From assembly GCA_045638265.1 (NCBI GenBank), contig JAZUBA010000018.1, forward strand, positions 1-24,131: a stretch of 24,131 bases of DNA, written 5' to 3'. Positions 1 to 8,245 of the stretch are shown here, piece after piece. The translations under genes were made by a program, and so were the position numbers. The notes under the pieces were generated by a model. That model had not been told where the DNA came from and did no database searches. It saw nothing but the letters and a program-made list of their open reading frames with translations. The stretch comes from RGIG4140 sp045638265. Lineage in GTDB: Bacteria > Pseudomonadota > Alphaproteobacteria > CAAHEQ01 > UBA3637. How positions within the stretch are numbered: the stretch's first letter is position 1; the number at the start of each line of letters is the position of its first letter.

Positions 1-1
1 A

Positions 2-2707
2 GAAATTACTGAATGGGCAGATATGACACAAACAGGTTTTCCGATTGGTGTTTATCCCCGTTCTGAAATCTTATTTGATGTTGAAGTAGAAAATGTGCCG
101 AATGGTGTTTGCAAAAAAGTATTGAATATGGATATTCAAGGCCCGTTATTTATCTGGGTTCCAAATGGGGAAGAACGATTGATTTATAATGGAAACAATC
201 CTGAAATATGTGGCGAAGACGGAGACGAACCCGTTAATATGGTCTTTACAACTTCGCTTGAATCATTTGGAGGTGAGCAAGGTTTACGTGAAAACCCGCT
301 TGGACCGGATGGTCGTCCCTTTCGGTATTGTATGAGTGATGATGATTGTCGAGGATGTGAATCGTGTGATGTTTCTGAATATCTATGTAAATCAAATTGT
401 CCGGATGCAACACCAATTTGTCATTCAACTAATGAGGTTTGTGTCGGATGCGAATCAAATTCTGATTGTCAAAATAATAATATTTGTAATGAAGAAGATT
501 GGACTTGTGAAGTTGTTCCGACCAGATGTGAAACAGGTTATTTTCGTTCTAAAAACGGTGCTTGCATTAAATGTGATTATCCGGCTAATATTTTGATTAA
601 TCCTGATGAACAATTTTTAGATGATGTTGGTACAGGAGCCGATTTGTGTTCCGCTTGTCCTAGTGGTAGAAATGTTGAAGGACAAGAAGGAGAGGTATAT
701 TGTTCCAAATATTGCACAAGTGGTATTAGTTTTGCATCTTCAAGTGGTCCGTGTATCCCATGTGATTCTGAACAAGGCTATTGGGCAATACAACATAGTT
801 CTGAAAATCACCAAAAATGTTTAGCTTGCTCTCCAAATCATTGGTGGTATAATTATAATGCCACACCCAGATGTACAAATATTACGTCTTGCGCTGACGA
901 TGAATATATGTATCCGACTGAGTCAAAAGGTGTTTGTCATAAATGTGATCATTCAGCTGGTGTTCTCAAACATGCATATTATAGTTCCTCTACAAGTACA
1001 TATAATTTAGCCGCATTAATTGCCTCGTGTGAGTCTTGTTCTACTCCTGGACAAAGAAGATGGTGGGTTCAATATGGGAAAAACAGTGGATATGTTACTT
1101 GTTTCCCGAAATGTGAACAGCCAGATGACGCAGAAGAAACGTGTGAAAATTACAAAACCTGTAAGCGAAAATTTCAAGGTTCAGATACCAAATGTTATGA
1201 TTGTAGTGTAGAAAATGCTATTGAAATTGGATATGATACAAATATGCGTAAGCTGTGCACAGATTGTGGACGTGAAGTTAGTGATATATATTGTATTGTT
1301 AAAGATGAATGTAATCCTGAAACAGAATTTAGAGGTCTTGACGGAAAATGTTATTCTTGTACAGATACAAAAACCGTTCAAGTTAAAGATGAGGATGATT
1401 CCGGTTGTGCAACAAATTGTGCAAATGTACAAGTAAATGATTATACAGGTCGGGAAATTATCAGTAATGTGTGTCGCGATCAGGGGTGTGATAGTAAAAC
1501 CAATATTTGCAGATTAAAATGTAATGATACCGATTCAGAAGGAAATCGTGTTTTTCAAAGCTTAGGCGGTAGTTGTATTCGTTGTGATGATGAACGAGAT
1601 ATCGTGATGAATTCAGCGTGGTTTTCTAATATCGGAAATATATTTATAAATAAACTATACTATAACGATATTGAATGTAACGTATGTAATACAACAGCAG
1701 AAGACGGGACAGTAAATGAAATCAGACGTTCGTATGCACAGCACTGTAAGTTAATTAAACCCTGTGATGGTTTTTTGGATAATTCTGGAATTTGCCATGC
1801 CTGTGATAAAGCAGGAAGTATTGGTAATGTAACAGAAAGTGAATGCAACAAATGTTCTGACAAGCGTATTTGGATGACAGGATGGACAGGCGGAGGAACT
1901 GTTGCTTCTTGTATTTATGTTGAACCAGGGGTAACTGGTGTATGTAATGATATCGGTAATGCCAATTTTCCACCATATGATGATAGTGCTAGAAAAATGT
2001 TAAGAGATAGCTTTGGTAAATGTTATTATTGTGATACAACAGAGGGAGTATATGTAGGACATCCGACATCGGGTTCTCCAAAACACAATCGTGGAACGGC
2101 AACACAACAATGTGTTCATTGTGGCAACAGACGTTATGATAACTATCGGTTGTGTCATGAAGGATTATGTGATAGTAAAGTAACCTTTTTAAGTACAAGT
2201 CATCAATGTATTTCATGTGCAACTACCACTGTAAGAGTTGCTATTCCAACCGGTACGGAAAGCGAAGATTTTTGTACTTCTTGTGAAGGACGACGTGTGA
2301 TGACAACCGGTACGGCAGAAGAAAACAATCTGACAACTTATTGTGTTAAAGAGTGTGCACCAGGACAATGGCAAAATGCAAACGGTACCTGTCGTTTTGC
2401 ATCAGATAACTACAATGAACAAATTGGTAATGATGTCTTATCAAAAAATATGTGTCGTGATACGGGCAATCATTTGGTTTATACAACAAAAAGTACTGAC
2501 GGAAAAACAACATACTGGAAATGTTCTAAAATTTATACGGAAGGAACTAATTTTGTAAAATCAAACGGTGAAATTGCTTCTTGCACGGCAGGAGATACAC
2601 AAATCCCTGATACACAGGATGCCAAAAATTTGTGTAGAGCTTGTTTGAGTGTTACCCGAAGCGTTGAAACAGATGAAGATGGTACGGTTTGGTGTGTCAA
2701 AGAATAA
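2..2707 (+). CDS. Large cysteine-rich repeat surface protein with pilin-like N-terminal part (5' end outside window)
   Basis: Function is not known; it is probably an exported, disulfide-rich surface or pilus-associated protein. The frame is open to the left edge: codons before the first ATG at 23 read EITEWAD without a stop, and no signal peptide follows that ATG, so the gene starts upstream. Counting from the ATG at 23, residues 1-80 (a FDVEVENVPNGVCKKVL stretch and a second Cys near 62) resemble the C-terminal half of PilS/TcpA-type pilins. Residues about 102-160 form a dense block of the pattern C-S-D-D-D-C. Residues about 165-894 hold roughly ten modules of 55-90 residues, each with G-x-C-x2-C-D, then C-x2-C near an Arg, then Y-C-x3-C or similar. 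There are about 80 cysteines (9%). The pilin link is inferred from pattern only. The next gene converges on it. An alternative is a plain secreted Cys-rich adhesin without pilin origin. Confidence 0.85.
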   Translation, partial: EITEWADMTQTGFPIGVYPRSEILFDVEVENVPNGVCKKVLNMDIQGPLFIWVPNGEERLIYNGNNPEICGEDGDEPVNMVFTTSLESFGGEQGLRENPLGPDGRPFRYCMSDDDCRGCESCDVSEYLCKSNCPDATPICHSTNEVCVGCESNSDCQNNNICNEEDWTCEVVPTRCETGYFRSKNGACIKCDYPANILINPDEQFLDDVGTGADLCSACPSGRNVEGQEGEVYCSKYCTSGISFASSSGPCIPCDSEQGYWAIQHSSENHQKCLACSPNHWWYNYNATPRCTNITSCADDEYMYPTESKGVCHKCDHSAGVLKHAYYSSSTSTYNLAALIASCESCSTPGQRRWWVQYGKNSGYVTCFPKCEQPDDAEETCENYKTCKRKFQGSDTKCYDCSVENAIEIGYDTNMRKLCTDCGREVSDIYCIVKDECNPETEFRGLDGKCYSCTDTKTVQVKDEDDSGCATNCANVQVNDYTGREIISNVCRDQGCDSKTNICRLKCNDTDSEGNRVFQSLGGSCIRCDDERDIVMNSAWFSNIGNIFINKLYYNDIECNVCNTTAEDGTVNEIRRSYAQHCKLIKPCDGFLDNSGICHACDKAGSIGNVTESECNKCSDKRIWMTGWTGGGTVASCIYVEPGVTGVCNDIGNANFPPYDDSARKMLRDSFGKCYYCDTTEGVYVGHPTSGSPKHNRGTATQQCVHCGNRRYDNYRLCHEGLCDSKVTFLSTSHQCISCATTTVRVAIPTGTESEDFCTSCEGRRVMTTGTAEENNLTTYCVKECAPGQWQNANGTCRFASDNYNEQIGNDVLSKNMCRDTGNHLVYTTKSTDGKTTYWKCSKIYTEGTNFVKSNGEIASCTAGDTQIPDTQDAKNLCRACLSVTRSVETDEDGTVWCVKE

Positions 2708-2815
2708 CATCAAACTAAAAGCCATGGAGTATTCCTTAGCGTTTTATTCAGACGAAAGTTTTTATTACAAAAATCACTTTGATGTATATTGAAATGCGAA
2801 TTTTGTAATACACAA

Positions 2816-2844
2816 ATAAAAAACCCACCGAGTTCGGTGGGTTT
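2816..2844 (-). terminator. Rho-independent terminator of the lysozyme/amidase gene
   Basis: A perfect 10-bp stem (2821-2830 with 2835-2844, arm AAACCCACCG) closes an AGTT loop. On the minus strand it lies just after the stop codon of the lysozyme/amidase gene and is followed by TTTTTTATTT. A shorter T-rich stretch on the plus side means it may also stop the converging Cys-rich gene. Confidence 0.88.
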
Positions 2845-2853
2845 CTTTATGGC

Positions 2854-4962
2854 TTATTTTCCTTCAGATGCTTTTTGTGTAGCTATACTTATTTTTTCTT
2901 TTTTAGGTTCTTGCTCTTTTGCTTTGCTACTGTTGTCAGCCAATGTTTTTGAGGCACCTGATTTACTTTCGCCTTTTTCACTGTTTTCAGATAAGGTTTT
3001 ATTTGTTCCTGTTTCTTTTTTATCATCTTTGTCGTCTTTATCTGTTTGTGTGTTGTTTTTTGATTTTTTACAACCTTTTGAAGATTTTGACTTTTTGGAT
3101 GATTTTGATTTTTTTGTTTCAGAAGATGATGTTTCTTCAGAGACAGTTTCTTGTTTTTGTTCAGTTGATTCTGTTTTTTCTTGTGGTAAAACAGGAGCCT
3201 TAACAGTCGCTTCTTGAGCGTTTTTTAAGGATGTAATTAAATTAGCTGCTTTTTTAGCTTCTTCCAATGTAGCCAAAGTTTTATCATTCTCTTTTTTTGC
3301 TTGTTCTGCTTTAACTGATTCTGATTTTTCATTTGTTTTGTTTTCAGCTAACGCATCGGGCATTTCCATTGAAGAAAATGTTCCTACACCTTCAATAATA
3401 GTCGGATTGTCAGGGAATAAACTGCCACCTTCGGAATCAACCGTCAACGAATCGTCAGGGAAAGCCATAGAATCTGGTAGACAATAAAATTTACAATCAT
3501 TTGATGATACATTATTTAAAGCTAAATTAATGTGTTTTTCGTGTCCGGCACCGGCACGTTGACCGACAACCAATCCTTCACGTTCAAAAGCAGCCCAAGG
3601 GAAATCAGCACCTGGATCAACTTTGCGGCCGTTTGGTGTGATATCGGCATGACCAATAGTGTTTTCCGGCAAAATTCCTGTTCTTTCCTGAATATCCTTA
3701 ACTAATGCCATAGTGGAGGCAATTTGTTCAGGCGTATAACCTTCGTTTGTAGAACGTTGAATTTCAATACCGATGGAAGAACTGTTACAACCCCGAATAA
3801 CTTCACCCGTATCAACACGTCTCCATACAGATTCACCGGCATGGTTAGCACGTTCATTTTCAGGTACTAACTGATAAATTTGACCGTCTCGTGCAATTAA
3901 ATAGTGTGAACTGACACTTCGTGGATTAGGCGCTGCCAATGTGTTAATTGCTGATGATAATGTCGGACATTCGGTTGAGTGCAATACAATCATACTTGGT
4001 TTTTGACTGCGACCATGTCTGTTGGGAGATGTATAATCCCGATTAATCATTAATTTATCAGAATCAGGTGGAAAATCACCAGCAACGGCATTCGGAGTTG
4101 GCATTCTGTCTGTTGGAGCGTAATAATTTTCATTGTTTGAATATTCGCTTGAATAATGGTTTGAACGGCCGTGATGACCACCTGTTCCACCGCGAGAACC
4201 ATCATAGGACGGACCAGAAGCTAACACACCATTATAGCGAGCTGCCATATGTTCACTACCGATACCACACATACCGGAAGCCACATTCTCAAATCCCATT
4301 GCAAAAGCAACAATCTCATCTTCTGTAACTTCTACGCCATAGGCAGCCATACAGGAACGATATAATAAAGCTAATTCATCTTTGGTTAATTCTCTGTCCG
4401 TACCGTCTAATGTTTGATATTTTTCAACCATTTGTTGTGCAAGTATTTGTGCAACTTGTCGCGGATCGGCATTTGGTGAAGATTGTAATGCCTGTTCAAT
4501 CATCATACCCATTTCAATAGCCCGACCACGAACGGCAGATCGTTCTTTATTTGGATTATTAATAATGGCTTCATAAACAGCTTGCATGTTGTGGTCATTC
4601 ATAGCATCTTGAATAGAACCCCAGTTGCCTTGATACGCCGTATCTAAAATGGCGGCCTGATAACAAGGTAATAAATTATCAAAATCTTTAAATTTTGAAC
4701 GGCATTTTTCATTGATTTTGTGAGCCATTTCCTGTTTTGCCAATTCAATGGCTTTTTCTTCGGTAATGGTTGTTTCTCTGTAATTTAAAGTATTGTATCC
4801 CGGACGGGTAACTGTGCCGTAACCGATTGTTTCAACGCCTGCGGAACATTTGTATTGATTGGTATAACAACCTCTTAAATGTCCTGCTTCTCCCCGTTGA
4901 ATTAAATAGAAAGCATAATCAACTAAATTTGAGCCTGTTTGTACGTTACTTGTAACAACCAT
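2854..4962 (-). CDS. GH24 lysozyme / N-acetylmuramoyl-L-alanine amidase fusion with charged tail
   Basis: Bifunctional peptidoglycan hydrolase predicted to cut both the glycan strand and the stem-peptide amide bond. Residues 12-~155 are GH24 (phage lysozyme): E25, then YKCSAGVETIGYGT with C39 and T45 six residues apart, the Glu-Cys-Thr variant seen in some lambdoid endolysins. Residues ~300-465 are amidase_2 (AmpD/AmiD type): zinc ligands H328 (VLHST), H438 (GHADI) and D449 (KVDPG), with E400 (IGIE) and K447 matching the catalytic Glu/Lys. Residues ~540-702 are a Lys/Glu/Ser/Thr-rich low-complexity tail. No signal peptide or membrane segment is visible, unusual for an envelope enzyme in a Gram-negative cell and suggestive of holin-, SAR-independent or secretion-system export. 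SD AAAGGAG precedes the start. No phage genes surround it. Enzymatic class is strong; biological role is open. Confidence 0.92.
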   Translation of the reverse strand: MVVTSNVQTGSNLVDYAFYLIQRGEAGHLRGCYTNQYKCSAGVETIGYGTVTRPGYNTLNYRETTITEEKAIELAKQEMAHKINEKCRSKFKDFDNLLPCYQAAILDTAYQGNWGSIQDAMNDHNMQAVYEAIINNPNKERSAVRGRAIEMGMMIEQALQSSPNADPRQVAQILAQQMVEKYQTLDGTDRELTKDELALLYRSCMAAYGVEVTEDEIVAFAMGFENVASGMCGIGSEHMAARYNGVLASGPSYDGSRGGTGGHHGRSNHYSSEYSNNENYYAPTDRMPTPNAVAGDFPPDSDKLMINRDYTSPNRHGRSQKPSMIVLHSTECPTLSSAINTLAAPNPRSVSSHYLIARDGQIYQLVPENERANHAGESVWRRVDTGEVIRGCNSSSIGIEIQRSTNEGYTPEQIASTMALVKDIQERTGILPENTIGHADITPNGRKVDPGADFPWAAFEREGLVVGQRAGAGHEKHINLALNNVSSNDCKFYCLPDSMAFPDDSLTVDSEGGSLFPDNPTIIEGVGTFSSMEMPDALAENKTNEKSESVKAEQAKKENDKTLATLEEAKKAANLITSLKNAQEATVKAPVLPQEKTESTEQKQETVSEETSSSETKKSKSSKKSKSSKGCKKSKNNTQTDKDDKDDKKETGTNKTLSENSEKGESKSGASKTLADNSSKAKEQEPKKEKISIATQKASEGK

Positions 4963-5001
4963 TATTTTCTCCTTTGTTTTTTTGTAGTTGTATATATATT
5001 C

Positions 5002-5029
5002 AGTTTAACACATTTAAATAAAAATTCAA
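5002..5029 (-). promoter_or_regulatory. Promoter of the lysozyme/amidase gene
   Basis: On the minus strand TTGAAT (5024-5029), 16-bp spacer, TAAACT (5002-5007), with TG one base before the -10 (extended -10). It lies about 40 bp before the start codon, leaving room for the SD. Confidence 0.6.
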
Positions 5030-5324
5030 CACTTTTTTTTCAAAAAATGCAATTTTTGATAAGATTGTTCATTTTGTAATTTTTTTTCAAAAACATCAAA
5101 ATTTGAAAGAGTTTTTTCAAAAAAATAACATTGATAAAGACATGATTGTATAACGATTATCTATGTGCAAGTGTAAAGAGTTTCTGGTTAGCATACAATT
5201 AATCTGATAGTGATTGATTCTCTTAAAAATTTAGAAAGAAGAATTTGAAATTAAATAGATGATGGGTTTGTTGCTTTTAAATGTTCTTTGATTTTTTTAC
5301 AAATAAACTAAAAATTTTAATTGC
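5030..5324. other. Non-coding AT-rich spacer
   Basis: About 300 bases between the lysozyme promoter and the tRNA-Arg terminator, made largely of A and T homopolymer runs (many TTTTTTCAAAAAA-like stretches). I see no credible gene, tRNA or strong promoter here. The short frame crossing the right part from 5281 runs over the tRNA and is not a gene. Confidence 0.6.
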
Positions 5325-5355
5325 AAAAAAAAATCTCTCGTTAAACGAGAGATTT
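5325..5355 (-). terminator. Terminator of tRNA-Arg(ACG)
   Basis: 10-bp stem AAATCTCTCG (5331-5340) with 5346-5355, loop TTAAA, followed on the minus strand by a run of T (A run at 5325-5332 on the plus strand). It lies directly downstream of the tRNA gene. Confidence 0.9.
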
Positions 5356-5360
5356 AAAGA

Positions 5361-5443
<83 letters not shown>

Positions 5444-5451
5444 TGTATATC

Positions 5452-5480
5452 CTTATACTTCTTTTTTATTTTATTTGCAA
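5452..5480 (-). promoter_or_regulatory. tRNA-Arg(ACG) promoter
   Basis: Minus strand TTGCAA (5475-5480), 17-bp spacer, TATAAG (5452-5457), ending 14 bp before the first base of the tRNA. The -10 has the same TATAAGG form as the other tRNA-Arg promoter in this window. Confidence 0.8.
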
Positions 5481-5570
5481 GCATTTTTTTTGAAAATAAG
5501 TATTTTTTTTATATCTTATTCATTTTTAAATATTTTTTTTGATTGATTGTGGCTTGATTTAATCAGATAT

Positions 5571-5598
5571 AAAAAAAGTCATCGGTTTCCCGATGACT
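5571..5598 (-). terminator. Terminator of the 207-residue gene
   Basis: Perfect 9-bp stem AGTCATCGG (5577-5585) with 5590-5598, loop TTTC, then seven T on the minus strand. It is 17 bp downstream of the stop codon. Confidence 0.9.
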
Positions 5599-5615
5599 GT
5601 AATATTGAAAATTAA

Positions 5616-6239
5616 TTATCTTCCACTATTCGCTTGTTGCTGTTGCATTGCTAAACTTTGTGTCTCGGCAGAAGTATCGGCAACCGATTCGGAATTGCCG
5701 GCAATCATGCCGGAAATACCTTTGGGTGTAATCAAGTTCATTGCACCGAGTAATTTTAGAGCTCCGCCAAAAGCGCCTAAGGAACTTGTTCCATAACTTA
5801 AAAACAAAGAGGCAGCACTTTCTACTTGTGCTCTGGTACCATAATCACCTGTTAATGCATTTAAATGTAATTTCATGGCTTTTGCTAAATCTTCTTTGCC
5901 TAATTTATCTATTTCGTCATTGTATTTTTTGTATGCAGCGTTTGCTTTTTCAAAAGTGCTAAGAATGTTTTTAACGCCTTCTTGTGAAGCAAATAATTTT
6001 GGATTTTTCTTCAGTGCCCCTTCAATTTGTGCAAGATATTCCGGATCACTCTTTAATCTTTTGGCAAATTCAGGAGATATGGAACAAGCTGATTGAAGAC
6101 CTTTTGCTGATTCAGGGTATCGTTTCATCAATCCTTCAATGCTATCATTTGAATTGCTTGGTTGAGTGGATGTTGTGGTGCGAGCATCATTAATTAATTT
6201 TGCATCTTGTGTTGGATTGGTGCTTTTTGCGACTGACAT
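5616..6239 (-). CDS. Unknown 207-residue helical protein
   Basis: I do not recognise a family. The N-terminal ~35 residues are polar and rich in Ser, Thr and Asn (NPTQDAKLINDARTTTSTQ) and look disordered. Residues ~35-150 are predicted mostly helical and charged (Lys/Glu/Ala-rich). Residues ~145-185 form a Gly/Ser/Leu-rich, mildly hydrophobic stretch (SLGAFGGALKLLGAMNL) that could be amphipathic or membrane-active. The tail is Gln/Ser-rich. No signal peptide or clear membrane helix. It has a strong SD (AAGGAG), a near-consensus extended -10 promoter and its own terminator, so it is probably well expressed as a single unit. It is divergent from the 302-residue gene, with two palindromes between the promoters, suggesting joint control. 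Confidence 0.8.
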   Translation of the reverse strand: MSVAKSTNPTQDAKLINDARTTTSTQPSNSNDSIEGLMKRYPESAKGLQSACSISPEFAKRLKSDPEYLAQIEGALKKNPKLFASQEGVKNILSTFEKANAAYKKYNDEIDKLGKEDLAKAMKLHLNALTGDYGTRAQVESAASLFLSYGTSSLGAFGGALKLLGAMNLITPKGISGMIAGNSESVADTSAETQSLAMQQQQANSGR

Positions 6240-6280
6240 TTTTCTCTCCTTGTTATATAATTGTTTAAATTAATATTTAC

Positions 6281-6309
6281 AGTTTATCATTTTATTTGGG
6301 GATTGTCAA
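6281..6309 (-). promoter_or_regulatory. Promoter of the 207-residue gene
   Basis: Minus strand TTGACA (6304-6309), 17-bp spacer, TAAACT (6281-6286) preceded by TGA (extended -10). The same TAAACT -10 is used by the lysozyme/amidase gene. Confidence 0.75.
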
Positions 6310-6328
6310 TAGCAAATTTTCTCTTTTC

Positions 6329-6358
6329 ACACATTATAAGAAGTTTTTTATAATGTGT
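6329..6358. promoter_or_regulatory. 11-bp inverted repeat in a divergent promoter region (candidate operator)
   Basis: ACACATTATAA (6329-6339) and its exact reverse complement (6348-6358) flank an 8-nt spacer. It lies between two outward-facing promoters, 20 bp beyond the -35 of the leftward one. It lacks a following T run and any gene end nearby, so an operator fits better than a terminator. Confidence 0.5.
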
Positions 6359-6370
6359 AACTATGGTAAA

Positions 6371-6384
6371 ATGTATATATACAT
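6371..6384. promoter_or_regulatory. 14-bp perfect palindrome (candidate operator)
   Basis: ATGTATATATACAT is a perfect palindrome 26 bp upstream of the -35 of the rightward promoter. AT-rich palindromes can arise by chance, but its position in the same divergent region as the 11-bp inverted repeat supports a regulatory reading. Confidence 0.4.
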
Positions 6385-6410
6385 AGCGTATTAAATTTTG
6401 GTGTTTTTTA

Positions 6411-6439
6411 TTGACAGCATTATTTATTTCTGATATAAT
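6411..6439 (+). promoter_or_regulatory. Consensus extended -10 promoter of the 302/293-residue gene pair
   Basis: TTGACA (6411-6416), 17-bp spacer, TATAAT (6434-6439) preceded by TGA. This is a perfect match to both sigma-70 hexamers plus an extended -10. Transcription should begin near 6446, giving a leader of about 28 nt. Confidence 0.88.
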
Positions 6440-6473
6440 GTAAAAAATGTGTATTAGAGAAAGGAGTTTTCAA

Positions 6474-7355
6474 ATGTTAGATGGGTTAAACAATCTTACC
6501 AAAAATATGAATCAGGGCATTAAAGCAACAACAGGTGCCGTAAAAACGGTTAGTCGTGCCAGTCGTACAGCAGGAAAAGCTGTTGATTTGGCTGAACGTG
6601 GAGTTCAACAATTTACAGGAACACCTGCCACAACACAAGATCCGTCTCAAGGTCATGTACAGATTGCATCTGCTCCGCAAGGTCAGACAGGTGGTAGTGT
6701 TTATGAAGCACCGGAAGGAACCTGTATCATTTTACCGCCACAAGTAACAGCAAACGGGCAACCACGTTATTTGGGTGCAAAAGCATATGAAAGTATTAAA
6801 AATTTAATGACAGGAGGCAATGGTCCCAACAATAATGTTGTGGTTGTAGGACCAGACGGTAAACCCTCTCAAAATGTATATACATATAATCCGGATGGAA
6901 CTCTTTGTGTTAGAGGAGCACAAACGCCTGTTGATATTCAACAAACATCTGATGGAAAATTGGCTGGTGTTATTTTAAGTGAAAAAGAATATTTTTCTGC
7001 CGGATATGGTATTCAGCAGGAACAACAAAATCCAGGGGCTCAACAGATTAAACAAAATGCAGAATTAGGAAAAGCAGAAGATGCTAATAATGCTTCATGG
7101 TGGGAGAAAAATTGGCAATGGTTGGTTGGTGCCGGTATAGCCGTTGCAGCCGCCATTACAGGTTATTTTTTGATTCGTAATCAGAAAAAGAAAACAAAAT
7201 CAGCTAATAATCAAGCTTCCGAATTGAGATCTGAGATTGCTTCATTAGGTGAAAGAGTTTCTGAATTGCAAGCTGGCTTAGCCGCTAACGGAACACAGAT
7301 GGATGGTTCTGTCAATACAGGAACAACAACAGCCATGATGGATAATTCACGTTAA
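6474..7355 (+). CDS. Unknown single-span membrane protein with coiled-coil tail
   Basis: No family recognised. The start is set at the ATG at 6474 (MLDGLNNLTKN), seven bases after AAGGAG (6461-6466); the longer frame begins nine codons earlier, right at the transcription start. 293 residues. Residues 1-~60 are helical and Ala/Thr-rich. Residues ~60-175 look like a beta-rich soluble domain with Gly/Pro/Asn turns (GPDGKPSQNVYTYNPDGTL). Residues ~215-235 are a membrane helix (WLVGAGIAVAAAITGYFLI) led by WWEKNWQ and followed by basic RNQKKKTK. Residues ~240-275 are a short Glu/Leu/Ala coiled coil. There is no signal peptide, so the anchor is C-terminal-proximal. It is the first gene of a pair with the 293-residue frame 20 bp downstream. 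Confidence 0.85.
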   Translation: MLDGLNNLTKNMNQGIKATTGAVKTVSRASRTAGKAVDLAERGVQQFTGTPATTQDPSQGHVQIASAPQGQTGGSVYEAPEGTCIILPPQVTANGQPRYLGAKAYESIKNLMTGGNGPNNNVVVVGPDGKPSQNVYTYNPDGTLCVRGAQTPVDIQQTSDGKLAGVILSEKEYFSAGYGIQQEQQNPGAQQIKQNAELGKAEDANNASWWEKNWQWLVGAGIAVAAAITGYFLIRNQKKKTKSANNQASELRSEIASLGERVSELQAGLAANGTQMDGSVNTGTTTAMMDNSR

Positions 7356-7375
7356 TTTTGTTTGGTATTAAATCA

Positions 7376-8239
7376 ATGTCTGAAGGAAAATCACAAACAT
7401 TGCCTGAAATGACAACAGAACAATTATATAAAGCCGTTACGGTTTTGTATAATGAAGTGGTTATGTTACAAAAGGCTATTGACACAAAACAAGAAGATCC
7501 ACAAGTAACAACCGTTGCTTCTTTGCGACAAACACGGGCTTTACAAAAATTAAAAGATTTAGCTGTATCTCCGATAGGTGCCGTGGGGTATGTAAAAGCT
7601 TGTTGTTTAACGGGACAAAATATTGATAGTTTGTTTGATTGGCAAAGTGGTTTTTTTGATGATAAGGGTAAGGATTTATTGGATAGTTTATTTGAAGCTG
7701 AAAATTTAATCCCAATGTTGAAGCAAAATAATGTATTGGCACATGTTACTGAAATGAGTTCTTTTGCTAAAAATTTGCCGAGTTTATCTAATTGTGCTAT
7801 GGATATTCATTTGTATGATGCATTGCATAAAGCACGAATTGGTGAAGAATCATTTTCATCACAACTGGCAAATGTACTTGAAACGGAATATAAAAGTATT
7901 TCCTCAGATGATGAAGTAGATAAAAGAAATCAAAAACGTGTTTTGACAGTTATTCACGATTTAGCATCAAAAGATTATTCAACTGTACAAATTTTGGCGG
8001 CAAGAATTGCTGAAAAACAATATGATACCGATACGGCAAATGATTGGTATCATGAAGTTTTACGTAATAAATTTGCTTCAAAGTCAGATGTTAGTATTGC
8101 CAGAATTGGTTTGAATTTAGAGAATCCGATTCAAACAAAATCTCCGCACACATATATCCAAGAACAACAATCTTATGGTATATCTGATGCAGATGTGATA
8201 CAACGTGCATACACACAATCCAGTCAAAAAGCACGTTGA
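7376..8239 (+). CDS. Unknown soluble helical protein, partner of the upstream membrane protein
   Basis: No family recognised. I chose the ATG at 7376 (MSEGKSQTLPEMT), 20 bp after the previous stop; a TTG at 7358 would add six residues, and neither has a convincing SD, so translation may depend on the upstream gene. 287 residues. It starts with a coiled-coil-like helix (EQLYKAVTVLYNEVVMLQKAI) and continues as charged helices with no membrane segment or signal peptide. The C-terminal third (DLASKDYSTVQILAARIAEKQY and WYHEVLRNKF) reads like helical repeats. It shares the operon and strong promoter of the membrane protein, so a soluble partner of it is the simplest inference. It converges with the GtrA-like gene, only 6 bp apart, with no obvious terminator. 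Confidence 0.82.
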   Translation: MSEGKSQTLPEMTTEQLYKAVTVLYNEVVMLQKAIDTKQEDPQVTTVASLRQTRALQKLKDLAVSPIGAVGYVKACCLTGQNIDSLFDWQSGFFDDKGKDLLDSLFEAENLIPMLKQNNVLAHVTEMSSFAKNLPSLSNCAMDIHLYDALHKARIGEESFSSQLANVLETEYKSISSDDEVDKRNQKRVLTVIHDLASKDYSTVQILAARIAEKQYDTDTANDWYHEVLRNKFASKSDVSIARIGLNLENPIQTKSPHTYIQEQQSYGISDADVIQRAYTQSSQKAR

Positions 8240-8245
8240 TAAAGG

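Noticed and set aside
2763..2810. 10-bp inverted repeat TATTACAAAA with a 28-nt spacer after the Cys-rich gene
   Set aside because: Weak AT stem with a large loop and no clear role; the strong terminator just downstream explains transcription end.
2789..3217. 142-residue plus-strand frame rich in Phe, Ser and Leu
   Set aside because: It is the reverse reading of the Lys/Glu/Ser-rich tail of the lysozyme/amidase gene; no SD or promoter fits it.
2854..4962. Prophage interpretation of the lysozyme/amidase region
   Set aside because: No capsid, tail, terminase, integrase or holin gene is present on either side within the window.
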